Shown here one piece after another: positions 45,991 through 55,043 of a stretch of 64,000 bases of DNA. A program made the translations under genes and the position numbers. A model generated the notes under the pieces. That model was not told the DNA's origin and did no database searches. It saw only the letters and a list, made by a program, of their open reading frames with translations. This DNA comes from Coleofasciculaceae cyanobacterium (GTDB taxonomy: Bacteria; Cyanobacteriota; Cyanobacteriia; Cyanobacteriales; Xenococcaceae): the NCBI GenBank assembly GCA_036703275.1, contig DATNPK010000069.1, forward strand, positions 23,197-87,196, read 5' to 3'. Numbering within the stretch: position 1 is the first letter of the stretch; every line of letters begins with the position of its first letter.

Positions 45991-47526
45991 CTAGATTATA
46001 TTGTTTATTCTTTCTTGCCAATTTGTTTGAGATGTATCTACGACAATTAAATATTTTTGTTCTGCTGTGGTAAAAGCTTCGGCATTTGCCTGCTGAGTGG
46101 GTATTAAATCTACTCCCGCATCGGAAATATCTCGCTGACGCTGATTTAAGCGATCGCGCAATACTGATATAGGTGCGGTACAGTAAATTATCTTTAAGGG
46201 TATATTGTTAGCTTCTGATTGAGAAATTACAGATTGACGTAGATTGACGCGATCGTATTTAGCATCAAGAATTACCGTGTACCCTTCTTTGACAAGCATA
46301 ATACCCAACTCTAAGAGGCGATTATAAGTTTTTTGCGTCATTTCCTGGGAGTAAATAACATCTGTTCCAAACTCATCTAGAGGTATTTGGGCGAGGTGTT
46401 TGCGAACAGCATCGGAACGAATCTGAATTGCACCCTTGTGTCTGGCAATTGTTCTGGCGACAGTGCTTTTACCCGAACCTGATAAACCAGACATTAAAAT
46501 TAAATTGCCTAACTTAACTTTAGTATATTGAGCGGCCAGTCGATAGTAGTCGCTAGCCGTTGTTTTCGCTTCTTGCTTATCTGCTTCGCTAATCTGAGGA
46601 TCGTCTAGTAAAAAAGAACTTACTTTAGCCCTAACATAAGCCTGCCTGCTCAAATATAAAGGTAATACTAGCAGCCCTGGCCAGTCGCTCGTGTATTCAA
46701 GATAACTATTCAAAAAAGCATTGGCAAGATCGGGTTTTTTTTTTGCTTCTAAATCCATGACGACAAACGCCACATCGTATATCGTATCGACGAAGCGAAA
46801 AGACTCGTTAAATTCAAGGCGATCGAATAACTGAATTTTATTGTGCCATAAGCAAATATTTTGCAGGTGTAAATCGCCATGACATTCTTTAATTCGCTGC
46901 TGTTTTACTCTGTCTTTAAATAAATCTTTTCGTTCGGTAAAGAAAAAATCGGTATATGCTTTAGTAGCTTCAAACTGCTCTTTAGTCTGAACAATACCAA
47001 TATATTTTTGTGATTGCTGATAATTTTCTTCAAAAGCAGAACTAATTTGAGCCACTGTGCCAAAGCTGCTAATATAATCATTAGTTTCGGCGTGGTTATG
47101 AAATTGAGCCACGATCTTGCCCAATTCCCCAAAGCGATCGCTTTCTAGTTTTCCTGCATTTAAAAGATTAGAAAATAAATTTTCCTGCGGAAACTGACGC
47201 ATCTTGAGGACATACTCGACAATATTTTCTGAATTAGCCAGAAAAAAATTATCATCACATTTGCTAATTGGAATAACTTTTAAATATAGTTCGGGAGCAA
47301 TTTTCTGATTAAGCTGTAATTCTGTTTCTAAGCAATGCTTTCTTTTAGATAGAGTTGAGTAATCAAGAAACCCAAAATTCACCTTTTTCTTAATTTTATA
47401 AGCATATTGTCCTGTTAAAAAAACACAGGCAGCATGAGTTTGAACTATCTCTATTTTTTCTGCAACAGTATGTGGATAAAAATGAGGCTGCTGCATCTGA
47501 GAAATTAAATTGGAAATATCACTCAT
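45991..47526 (-). CDS. Bifunctional aminoglycoside-phosphotransferase-like / AAA ATPase protein
   Basis: 511 residues, two parts. Residues ~40-310 have an APH/kinase-like fold with KECHGDLHLQNICLW (catalytic HGD) and FDRLEFNESFRFVDTIYDVAF. Residues ~340-511 are a P-loop kinase with GLSGSGKSTVARTIA (Walker A) and ILDAKYD. The family is widespread and includes Mycobacterium tuberculosis Rv2004c, a member of the DosR dormancy regulon. The substrate is unknown; it is unlikely to be a true aminoglycoside resistance enzyme. Confidence 0.85.
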   Translation of the reverse strand: MSDISNLISQMQQPHFYPHTVAEKIEIVQTHAACVFLTGQYAYKIKKKVNFGFLDYSTLSKRKHCLETELQLNQKIAPELYLKVIPISKCDDNFFLANSENIVEYVLKMRQFPQENLFSNLLNAGKLESDRFGELGKIVAQFHNHAETNDYISSFGTVAQISSAFEENYQQSQKYIGIVQTKEQFEATKAYTDFFFTERKDLFKDRVKQQRIKECHGDLHLQNICLWHNKIQLFDRLEFNESFRFVDTIYDVAFVVMDLEAKKKPDLANAFLNSYLEYTSDWPGLLVLPLYLSRQAYVRAKVSSFLLDDPQISEADKQEAKTTASDYYRLAAQYTKVKLGNLILMSGLSGSGKSTVARTIARHKGAIQIRSDAVRKHLAQIPLDEFGTDVIYSQEMTQKTYNRLLELGIMLVKEGYTVILDAKYDRVNLRQSVISQSEANNIPLKIIYCTAPISVLRDRLNQRQRDISDAGVDLIPTQQANAEAFTTAEQKYLIVVDTSQTNWQERINNII

Positions 47527-47604
47527 GTAAAGTTTACGATGATAAATATAATTATTTTAAATCAATTGCGAAGTAGAAAAAAGTTTGAATAAGCTTTTGA
47601 TTTT

Positions 47605-47745
47605 TCCTAAAGGACGACGCGAAGGACGCGACGTAAGGAGCTAATCCTTTAGGGCTAGTCCTTTAGGGCATATGATGACCGCATACCGCTACGAGACCGA
47701 AGGGCGGAGTGCGGTTTATCCGTGAATCCTTTAGGGCATATAGCT
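47605..47745 (-). repeat. CCTAAAGGA-type repeat cluster downstream of the KaiA-like gene
   Basis: Contains CCTAAAGGACGACGCGAAGG, TCCTTTAGGGC three times and the inverted copy of the 5080-5120 segment (CGAGACCGAAGGGCGGAGTGC). It lies between the KaiA-like gene and the APH/AAA gene. Confidence 0.7.
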
Positions 47746-47750
47746 TTTAG

Positions 47751-48194
47751 CTAGTTTTCACTTACTAGATTGCGATACATTTCTCCTAAATGAGCAAGGA
47801 CATCAATTAATGTCAGGCTAAAATCGCTGAGATGTTCAGTGCGTAAACCTTGCAATAACAGTTGTTTTTCTAAATTATCAATCAAGTTCACGTGAATCTC
47901 GACAACTTTATTGAATGGCAGATCGACCAAGAAAGCTTCTTCCACAAAGCGATCGATTAGATTATTAATATTATCTTGCGAAGAGAAATAATCAAACAGA
48001 ATTTGAGAGTAGATTAATTCTAGCCTGTCGAGCAATTCTCTTTGTTCCAAAACAGATAGATTTGGATAGAATTGCTGAATATCTCGTTGACAATATACTC
48101 CTGAATATTTTAATCGCTTTTTTAGTTGAGAATTTAATCTAGTTTGTTGCGATCTATGTCGATCAAGATGATATTTACTAATGGCTACGGACAT
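47751..48194 (-). CDS. Stand-alone KaiA C-terminal-domain protein
   Basis: 147 residues. The last ~105 residues align by eye with the helical C-terminal domain of KaiA, which dimerises and activates KaiC phosphorylation: ELLDRLELIYSQILFDYF, NLIDRFVEEAFLVDLP, VVEIHVNLIDNLEKQLLLQG and SLTLIDVLAHLGEMYRNLV (KaiA has TLIDVIAHLCEMYR). There is no pseudo-receiver domain; the N-terminus is a short basic extension (SKYHLDRHRSQQTRLNSQL). No kaiB or kaiC is adjacent. It is the last gene of a DUF1830/zinc-ribbon/KaiA-like row, 40 bp after the zinc-ribbon gene. Confidence 0.8.
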   Translation of the reverse strand: MSVAISKYHLDRHRSQQTRLNSQLKKRLKYSGVYCQRDIQQFYPNLSVLEQRELLDRLELIYSQILFDYFSSQDNINNLIDRFVEEAFLVDLPFNKVVEIHVNLIDNLEKQLLLQGLRTEHLSDFSLTLIDVLAHLGEMYRNLVSEN

Positions 48195-48233
48195 TGTTTA
48201 GCCTCCCCAATAAGATTGAAAACCGATAAAAAT

Positions 48234-48515
48234 CTAATGTTTACAAGTCGTGTTCAGGTATTTTTTGCTGCTTAGTTTTTTAAGTTGTTCACGACTAGTT
48301 TCCAGATTTTTTAGCAAATCAGCACTGGGTACTAAAACTTTTGAGCTAATTGATAGATTGACAATTCTATTCGATTGTAGATACCTTTTCTCAGCAAGTT
48401 TTTCTAAATCTGGCATTTCTTGCCAGCAATTACGACAAAACCAATATTCTCGATGTTTGCTAATATGGCGCAGCATTGAAGTAGAACAACAAGGACAGGT
48501 AGTTAAAATGCTCAT
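48234..48515 (-). CDS. Small zinc-ribbon protein, cyanobacterial
   Basis: 93 residues. Residues 8-34 form a four-cysteine ribbon: TCPCCSTSMLRHI, then YWFCRNCWQEMP (CxxC pairs ~20 apart). The C-terminal half is helical and basic (LKNLETSREQLKKLSSKKYL). Function unknown; nucleic-acid or protein binding is possible. It lies between the DUF1830 and KaiA-like genes on one strand. Confidence 0.7.
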   Translation of the reverse strand: MSILTTCPCCSTSMLRHISKHREYWFCRNCWQEMPDLEKLAEKRYLQSNRIVNLSISSKVLVPSADLLKNLETSREQLKKLSSKKYLNTTCKH

Positions 48516-48582
48516 GATTATTTAAACCAATATTAAAGAACATTAATATCAAGTGCGTTTTGATATTTGGTCGAGAACAAGA

Positions 48583-48861
48583 CTAAATTGCAGCTAGTTT
48601 TTGTGGAGATTGATTAGCAGGTAAGTTCTGACAGGAAAATGTTTGTTCGAGCACTGAATTTCCTACTCGTTCGAGATAAACTTCTAGCCTTCCTTCAGGT
48701 GTTGTTTCAAATAAAATTCTTTGTTGAGGAAAGACTACTCTTTCATAATTGCAATTATGACCGTCAAGTACTCGAATAAGCTGTATTTTGGGTGTAGAAT
48801 TAGTGTAATAACACAGTATTTTCAATGTCGATCGCTCAGTTGCGGGACAAGTAAGTAGCAT
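48583..48861 (-). CDS. DUF1830 family protein
   Basis: 92 residues from ATG 48861, chosen because AAGGAA lies 6 nt upstream; an ATG at 48885 would add 8 residues. DUF1830 features: STLKILCYYTNSTPKIQLIRV, NYERVVFPQQRILFE and a terminal CQNLPAN. The family is almost confined to cyanobacteria, with no known function. A direct-repeat promoter element (site d) ends ~42 bp upstream of the start, with a TATGAT box between them. Confidence 0.82.
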   Translation of the reverse strand: MLLTCPATERSTLKILCYYTNSTPKIQLIRVLDGHNCNYERVVFPQQRILFETTPEGRLEVYLERVGNSVLEQTFSCQNLPANQSPQKLAAI

Positions 48862-48889
48862 AATTTTTCCTTGCTTCAATCTCATTCAA

Positions 48890-48924
48890 ATCATAGTTTT
48901 AAAATCTGAAGAAACTGTGAGGAA
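48890..48924 (-). promoter_or_regulatory. 11-bp direct-repeat promoter element, site d
   Basis: On the minus strand: TTCCTCACAGT (48924-48914), TTCTTCAGATT (48913-48903), then 7 nt, then TATGAT (48895-48890). Expected transcription would start just before the DUF1830 gene and could cover the zinc-ribbon and KaiA-like genes. Confidence 0.75.
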
Positions 48925-48973
48925 CTTGAATAAAATCTAAAAAATATTGATTACTATAATCACACCCTGGTGC

Positions 48974-49348
48974 CTACCAGCCGAGGAATCCAGAGATTTG
49001 ACTAGCAAGGGTAAGAGAATCAAAAGGTTTGTTGATCACGCCTTTTGCCCCTGCACTGTAGAAACGACGGCGATCGCTTGCTTGCGCTTTAGCAGTAATA
49101 AAAATTGTGGGAATGTGTTTAGTTTTGGGGTTAAGCAGTAGTTTTTCAATCGTTTGTATTCCATCTACTTCGGGCATCATCGCATCTAATAAAATAGCAT
49201 CTGGCTGTTCGTCTTCAGCGATCGCCAAACCTTCCATCCCACCAGAAGCACCCATCATTTCCCAACCCGCCTCAGATTCTAAGCAAAAACGAGCTAAGGT
49301 TTTGATATCATCCTCATCATCAATAAATAAAATGCGTTTCGGGTTCAT
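48974..49348 (-). CDS. Single-domain response regulator
   Basis: 124 residues from ATG 49348 (MNPKRILFIDDEDDIKTLA). The longer frame reads into the kinase gene and is not supported. Receiver features: acidic pocket DDED, phospho-acceptor Asp in AILLDAMMPEVDG, Thr in FITAKA and Lys in INKPFDS. No output domain. It follows the giant kinase by 106 bp on the same strand and is its likely phosphorylation target. Confidence 0.9.
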   Translation of the reverse strand: MNPKRILFIDDEDDIKTLARFCLESEAGWEMMGASGGMEGLAIAEDEQPDAILLDAMMPEVDGIQTIEKLLLNPKTKHIPTIFITAKAQASDRRRFYSAGAKGVINKPFDSLTLASQISGFLGW

Positions 49349-49417
49349 GTTATTAAAAAGCGACAGACAATAAAATTTTACCTGCATATTACAGCATTTT
49401 TGAAGCCACGGGTCACA

Positions 49418-49447
49418 AGAAGGGGCGGGCAGTGCCTTGCCCCTTCT
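49418..49447 (-). terminator. GC-rich hairpin between kinase and response regulator genes
   Basis: AGAAGGGGC and GCCCCTTCT form a perfect 9-bp stem with a 12-nt loop just after the kinase stop. No T-tract follows, so it may be a partial terminator, an mRNA-stabilising hairpin or a dispersed repeat. Confidence 0.4.
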
Positions 49448-49454
49448 GATTTCA

Positions 49455-52400
49455 TTATTTTCGAGGTAGTTTAAAGTAAAAGGTGCTGCCCTCACCATAA
49501 ACACTCTCTGCCCAAATTTTGCCCCCGTGTTGCTCGAGAATATGATGGCAAATAGCTAAACCAAGACCAGTACCGCCCTTTTTGCGGGAATCAGAAGCAT
49601 CCACTTGTTGAAAGCGTTCAAAGATAGTTTCTAGCTTATCTGGAGGAATACCTCTGCCCTTGTCTTTGACCGAAAAGAGAAGATAGTTATTTTGTAATTG
49701 AGATGCGATCGCGATTTGACTATTGACAGGAGAGAACTTAATCGCGTTGCTAATTAGATTAGTTATAGTTTGGACAAGGCGATCGCGATCGCCCCAAAAT
49801 TCAATTGAAGGCGAATTGATTTCCAGGCTAACTTGCCGTTCCTTAGCCATCGGGCAAATAGTATCTACTGCCTGCTGGATTAATTCAGCACTATTACAGG
49901 GTTGCTTTTCAATTTCATCTTTTCCCGACTCCATTCGTTCTAAATCCAGGATATCGTTAACCAGACGTGTTAGGCGATCGCTATTTCTCAGTGCCATATC
50001 TGCCATTTGTTTTCCTGAATTAGTTATTTCTCCCAAACGACCAGCACAGAGTAACTTAATCACGCCATGAATCGAAGTTAGAGGGGTTCGCATTTCATGA
50101 CTGGCGATCGAAACAAATTCGCTTTTCATTTGTTCGATGGCTTTGCGATCGGTAATATCCTCTACCATCGAGAAAAACCCTTTCACCTGACCATCTGAGT
50201 CTAAATCAGGAATATAAGTGGCATTCGTCCAGTAGAAACTACCGTTTTTATGGGTGCGTTGATTCTCAAAAGTAACTGCTTTTCCCGCTAACGCAGTCTT
50301 GATGTAGGGCAGGGTTTTTTGATAGGTGTCTGCTCCCATTGTTTCTATTATAGGTCGTCCGAGCAGACTGGATCTTGATTTACCATACCAAGTTTCGTAG
50401 GTACGATTGTTATAGCGATAATGTTGCTGGTTGTCTACGTAGGCAATCAACACTGGTAGAGCATCAGTGATTACCTTTAACTGTTCTTCACTACGTTGAA
50501 CAGATTTCTCGGCTTGGATGCGATCGCTGACGTCCATAATTGTCTCTAATACCTTGAGGACTTTTCCTTGAGCATCTACGGTTGGTTCACCTCTACTTTC
50601 TACATACTTGATCGTGCCGTTGGGTAATACCAAACGATAGTTAAACTGCCAAGGTGTACCTTGATTATGTCCGTGATGCAGCGTATTTTTAACTAACAGA
50701 CGATCTTCTGGATGAACGCGCGCCAAAATTGCTTGACATGACGGTATGGGTTGTTCCCTGGGAAAACCTAAAATCGAAAACAATTCTTCCGACCAACTTT
50801 TCTGTTGAATTTGGTGATTATATTCCCAACTTCCTATTTTGGCGATTTTTTCAGCTTTTGCTAGTAAAGCTTTACTGGCTCGTAGCTTTACTTGTGTTTG
50901 CTCTCTTTCGGTAACATCTTTGAGCATGACTGTAAACAGCATTCCTTCATGAGTTCGCAATTTAGCCACAGAAGCCTCCGCAGGGAACTGCTGACCGCCT
51001 TTACGACGACCAAACACCTTGCTACTACGTTCTCCCATCTGACGAGACTGTTCTGTCGATTTAGCAAATTGATTAATATGCTGACGATGCATCTGTCGAA
51101 ATATTTCTGGCAAGAGAATATCTAGAGGCTGTCCAATTATTTCTCGCGCCTGATAGCCAAAAATCTTTTCCGCACCCTGATTAAAGATTTGAATCTTCTG
51201 GCGTTCGTTGATGGAGATAATCGCTTCATCAGCATTATCGAGAATACCTGCTAGCTTTTGTTGGTTTACTCTTAATATTGCTTCAGTTTGTTTGCGTTCG
51301 GCTATTTCTGCCTCAAGTAAATTGTTGATAGTAGTCAATTCACTAGTTCGTTGAGATACTAACTCTTCTAGATTGTTTAATAACTGAGCCTGGGATAAAG
51401 CTACGCCAATTTGATCGGCTAACTGCTTTAGTAGTTGAATTTCAGATTCCTGCCACTGTCGGGGATGATAACATTGATGAGCAATCAAAAGACCCTTGAG
51501 TTGACTCTGAGAAAGAATGGGAACAACTAGTTTAGCCTGAACGTGAAACTGGGTTAATAGCAGCTTAATATCTGGAGAAATAGACGCAGTAGCCAGATTA
51601 TCGATCGCTAACACCTCTCCCTGACTGTATCTAGTTAAATATTCATTCATTAAAAGCGGATCGGCTAATTCATAACCCAACATCGGCGGTAAATCGGGCA
51701 AGATTGATTCGCTAATCGTCACGGCAGTGTTGTTTGCGGTTATTTCCACAATTAAGACGCGATCGCCAGCTAAGAGATGCTGTACTTCAGTAACGGCAGC
51801 TTGAAGCAGCTCTTCTATCTCAATCGACATCTGAATTTTGCGGGTTATTTCGGTAAATAATTTTGTTTGTCGATACTGTTGTTCTAGCTGATTCCAAACC
51901 CGACGTTGCTCGGTGACATCAATACCTGTAGTAATAATAAATTCTACTTTGCCTTCGGCATCAAATAAAGCAGTATTTGACCAGGAAATTAAACGACGGC
52001 TACCATCTTTAGCTACCCAAGAATTTTCATACTGGTTGGGCAGTTGCCCCATCAACAGTCGCTCAAATACGGCTTGAACTGCTATTTTTTCTTCTGGGGC
52101 GATCAAGATTCCCCAGACAGGTTGACCTTTAACTGCTTCAAAGCTATAGCCAGTAACCTGCTCGCAGGTATGATTGAAGCTGACGATCCTGCCTTGTTTG
52201 TCTAATACAGCTACCAATGCACCGACAGTATTAATAATGGCGTTAGAAAAATCCCGTTCTTGCTGTAGTTGAATTTCGGCACATTTGCGATCGCTGATGT
52301 CTCTAGTTACTGCTAATAATGCCGTAATTTCATCGCCATCTTTTAGAGGAACAGCATTGGTTTCCATCCAGCGCGATGTTCCCTTTAATCCAGTCATTTC

Positions 52401-53831
52401 AAATTCTAATGTCCCCGATTTTCCGGCAAACACGCTTTCTGTAAGGTCGGCAAAAGCCTGACGATGTTTGAAATTGATTAAAGGATAAACCGAAAGACCA
52501 ATCACGCGCGCCAGACAATCTGCCTCAACAATGGCCAACCCCGCAGGATTCATTTTTAACAACTTCCCTTCGCGATCGAGCATTTTGACGCACTCTGGTT
52601 CGGACTCAATGATGGTGCGGAGTAAATTTTCACTTTTAGCTAAATTTTCTTCTGTCTGTTTGCGTGAGGTAATATCAGTATGAGAACCAGCCAACCTAAT
52701 CGCGTTTCCTGCCTCATCCCATAGCGCCTGTCCTCGAGCTAAAATCCATTTATAGCTGCCGTCTTTACACCGTATTCGATATTCCCCAGTGTAAAAGGGA
52801 GTTTTCTGGGCAAAGTGGTCTTGAACAACTTCCCGTACCCAACCAAGATCGTCGGGATGAACTCTTTTTGACCATTCTTCTAGGGTATTGCCAATTTCAG
52901 CCTCGCCATAGCCCAACATCTCTTTCCAACGTCGGGAAAAGAAGATCTCATTGGTTTTAACGTTCCAGTCCCAAATTCCGTCATTTGCACCTTTAAGTGC
53001 TAATTGCCATCTCAACTCACTTTCGAGGAGAGCTAGTTCACTTTTCTTACGTCCAGTAATATTCTGTGCTACCGCATAAATAATTCCCGTCTGTAAATTA
53101 GCTTTCGCCGTCCATAATAGCCAACAATAGTCACCGTCTTTGGTAAGATAGCGATTCTCGAAGGAAATAGTAGTCTTGCCCGCGGCTAATTTTTTCACCT
53201 CAGCGAAAGTAGCAGCGCGATCGTCTGGGTAAACAAAGTTAAGAAAAGGTTCTGCCAATAGTTCAGCTTCGCTAAAACCGAGAGTTTCCCTAAAACTAGG
53301 ATTAGTCCGTTTTAAATAGCCATCAAGACCAAAGACACCGAGGATACTGGGCGTAAATTCAAACAAATACTCTAATTCTTCAACTTTCGTTTGCCAATCG
53401 TCTTGTTGCTGATTCTGGCTACAGTTTGTTGTCGGCTCTTTTTCTAATACAGACGGTAACAATTGAATTAAAGCTTTAGCCTCAATCACTCCAACTAATT
53501 CGCGCTCTTCGCCCAAAATAGGTAAATAACCGATTGAATGCTGCTGGAGGAACGACCAAACCAACTGAATATCCTGGCATTGCGATCGCGCTATGGTTAT
53601 CACCGGCTGAGTCATCACCGCATCTACAGTAGTGGTTTCTGGGTCAATTCTGGTAGATATTGCCCCCAGCACGTCGCCTTTAGTTAGAATCCCGATTAAT
53701 TCCACTTCAATTACCAAAATACAGTCAAGCTGTTTTTGAGCAAACAAAGCGATCGCCTGGCAAAGCAAAGTATCAGGCGCAATGGTTACAGGATTAAATT
53801 CAATATACTTCTCAATACACACTATAAACAA
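49455..53831 (-). CDS. CBS/multi-PAS/GAF sensor histidine kinase
   Basis: 1458 residues. Order: two CBS domains (1-~130; ILVIEVELIGILTKGDVLGAIS, GYLPILGEERELVGVIEAKAL), about four PAS/PAC units (~140-640), a GAF domain (~655-800), a coiled linker, three more PAS units (~860-1215), HisKA with SIASHEMRTPLTS (His near 1240), and HATPase with NLISNAIKF, DKGRGIP and GGTGLGLAI. No membrane span, so a cytoplasmic sensor; CBS suggests adenine-nucleotide sensing, PAS/GAF redox or light ligands (inference). No GAF Cys-His bilin motif was noticed. The start codon is uncertain (TTG 53831 or GTG 53822). Site b lies in the divergent upstream region. Confidence 0.9.
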   Translation of the reverse strand: MFIVCIEKYIEFNPVTIAPDTLLCQAIALFAQKQLDCILVIEVELIGILTKGDVLGAISTRIDPETTTVDAVMTQPVITIARSQCQDIQLVWSFLQQHSIGYLPILGEERELVGVIEAKALIQLLPSVLEKEPTTNCSQNQQQDDWQTKVEELEYLFEFTPSILGVFGLDGYLKRTNPSFRETLGFSEAELLAEPFLNFVYPDDRAATFAEVKKLAAGKTTISFENRYLTKDGDYCWLLWTAKANLQTGIIYAVAQNITGRKKSELALLESELRWQLALKGANDGIWDWNVKTNEIFFSRRWKEMLGYGEAEIGNTLEEWSKRVHPDDLGWVREVVQDHFAQKTPFYTGEYRIRCKDGSYKWILARGQALWDEAGNAIRLAGSHTDITSRKQTEENLAKSENLLRTIIESEPECVKMLDREGKLLKMNPAGLAIVEADCLARVIGLSVYPLINFKHRQAFADLTESVFAGKSGTLEFEMTGLKGTSRWMETNAVPLKDGDEITALLAVTRDISDRKCAEIQLQQERDFSNAIINTVGALVAVLDKQGRIVSFNHTCEQVTGYSFEAVKGQPVWGILIAPEEKIAVQAVFERLLMGQLPNQYENSWVAKDGSRRLISWSNTALFDAEGKVEFIITTGIDVTEQRRVWNQLEQQYRQTKLFTEITRKIQMSIEIEELLQAAVTEVQHLLAGDRVLIVEITANNTAVTISESILPDLPPMLGYELADPLLMNEYLTRYSQGEVLAIDNLATASISPDIKLLLTQFHVQAKLVVPILSQSQLKGLLIAHQCYHPRQWQESEIQLLKQLADQIGVALSQAQLLNNLEELVSQRTSELTTINNLLEAEIAERKQTEAILRVNQQKLAGILDNADEAIISINERQKIQIFNQGAEKIFGYQAREIIGQPLDILLPEIFRQMHRQHINQFAKSTEQSRQMGERSSKVFGRRKGGQQFPAEASVAKLRTHEGMLFTVMLKDVTEREQTQVKLRASKALLAKAEKIAKIGSWEYNHQIQQKSWSEELFSILGFPREQPIPSCQAILARVHPEDRLLVKNTLHHGHNQGTPWQFNYRLVLPNGTIKYVESRGEPTVDAQGKVLKVLETIMDVSDRIQAEKSVQRSEEQLKVITDALPVLIAYVDNQQHYRYNNRTYETWYGKSRSSLLGRPIIETMGADTYQKTLPYIKTALAGKAVTFENQRTHKNGSFYWTNATYIPDLDSDGQVKGFFSMVEDITDRKAIEQMKSEFVSIASHEMRTPLTSIHGVIKLLCAGRLGEITNSGKQMADMALRNSDRLTRLVNDILDLERMESGKDEIEKQPCNSAELIQQAVDTICPMAKERQVSLEINSPSIEFWGDRDRLVQTITNLISNAIKFSPVNSQIAIASQLQNNYLLFSVKDKGRGIPPDKLETIFERFQQVDASDSRKKGGTGLGLAICHHILEQHGGKIWAESVYGEGSTFYFKLPRK

Positions 53832-53969
53832 TCAGCTAATTAGCAATAAATGAAGCGGAATACAGTTTGTATATGTATCTACAATAGTCTAATATTTCAA
53901 TCTCTTAATGAACCATTTTTTACTACATAACTTAATCTAACTCCCAACTACTAATCAACAAATCTATTT

Positions 53970-54004
53970 TTCCTCACAAGTTCCTCAAATTGCTTGTCTA
54001 GATT
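53970..54004 (+). promoter_or_regulatory. 11-bp direct-repeat promoter element, site b
   Basis: TTCCTCACAAG (53970-53980), TTCCTCAAATT (53981-53991), 7 nt, TAGATT (53999-54004). It points to the DUF2949 gene at 54056 and lies between it and the divergent giant kinase. The flanking TT also matches site a, so 24 bp are identical. Confidence 0.75.
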
Positions 54005-54055
54005 TAGTGAATAAATATAGCTTTCTAATGTTAACTAAATCACACAGTAGCCAAA

Positions 54056-54235
54056 ATGTTAGATCGACTAATCAAATTTATGCGATCGGAATTGAAGATT
54101 TCGGCTGAAGCAATCTCTTTGGCGCAGAAAACTCAGGATTTAGAACCCAATACTTTGCCGATAATTCTGTGGCAGTATGGATTACTGAATACCAACCAGT
54201 TAGACAAAGTTTTTGATTGGCTAGAAGTATCTTAG
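54056..54235 (+). CDS. DUF2949 family protein, 59 residues
   Basis: Starts MLDRLIKFMRSELKISAEAI, then LAQKTQDLEPNTLPIILWQYG, then LNTNQLDKVFDWLE. This is the whole-length pattern of DUF2949, a small helical family found in cyanobacteria, function unknown. It has a direct-repeat promoter element 64 bp upstream and a second gene 9 bp downstream on the same strand. Confidence 0.8.
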   Translation: MLDRLIKFMRSELKISAEAISLAQKTQDLEPNTLPIILWQYGLLNTNQLDKVFDWLEVS

Positions 54236-54244
54236 TTGAGAACG

Positions 54245-54646
54245 ATGAAAACAAATAAAGAATATATCTACTCTTTTGCTAATGCCAGCTCTACTCTCAG
54301 AGTTATTACACACTTGCGTAACAAATATCAATCATACTTAGATTCAGTAGCAGTCATTAATTTGATTGATTGTTGGTTAGTTAAAGTAAGACTGAAAAAC
54401 TCAATACCTTATCAATCAGCTAAAAATCTTCAGGCTTTTTTTAGCGAGATGGGAGTTTTTTCTCAACCATCTACCAAAGTAATTGCTGCTTTAGCCAGAT
54501 TAGAAGCGGGAGAATCGGCTGTTGCTATCATGAATCGCTATAAGGTGGTTATAGTGGCTCATGGCAAACCAGAAACAGAAGAAATTGAAATTTTTCGCGA
54601 TCAAATTGTCGATAGATTGGGCTATTGTCCCCAAAACATGGCGTAA
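54245..54646 (+). CDS. Hypothetical protein downstream of DUF2949
   Basis: About 133 residues from ATG 54245 (MKTNKEYIYSFANASSTLRV). Soluble, mixed alpha/beta; phrases include INLIDCWLVKVRLKNS, ALARLEAGESAVAIMNRYKVVIVAHGKPE and FRDQIVDRLGYCPQNMA. I do not recognise a family. With DUF2949 it probably forms a two-gene unit under site b. Confidence 0.6.
   Translation: MKTNKEYIYSFANASSTLRVITHLRNKYQSYLDSVAVINLIDCWLVKVRLKNSIPYQSAKNLQAFFSEMGVFSQPSTKVIAALARLEAGESAVAIMNRYKVVIVAHGKPETEEIEIFRDQIVDRLGYCPQNMA

Positions 54647-55043
<397 letters not shown>

Noticed and set aside
49455..53831. Phytochrome or cyanobacteriochrome GAF in the giant kinase
   Set aside because: The single GAF region lacks a visible Cys-His chromophore motif.
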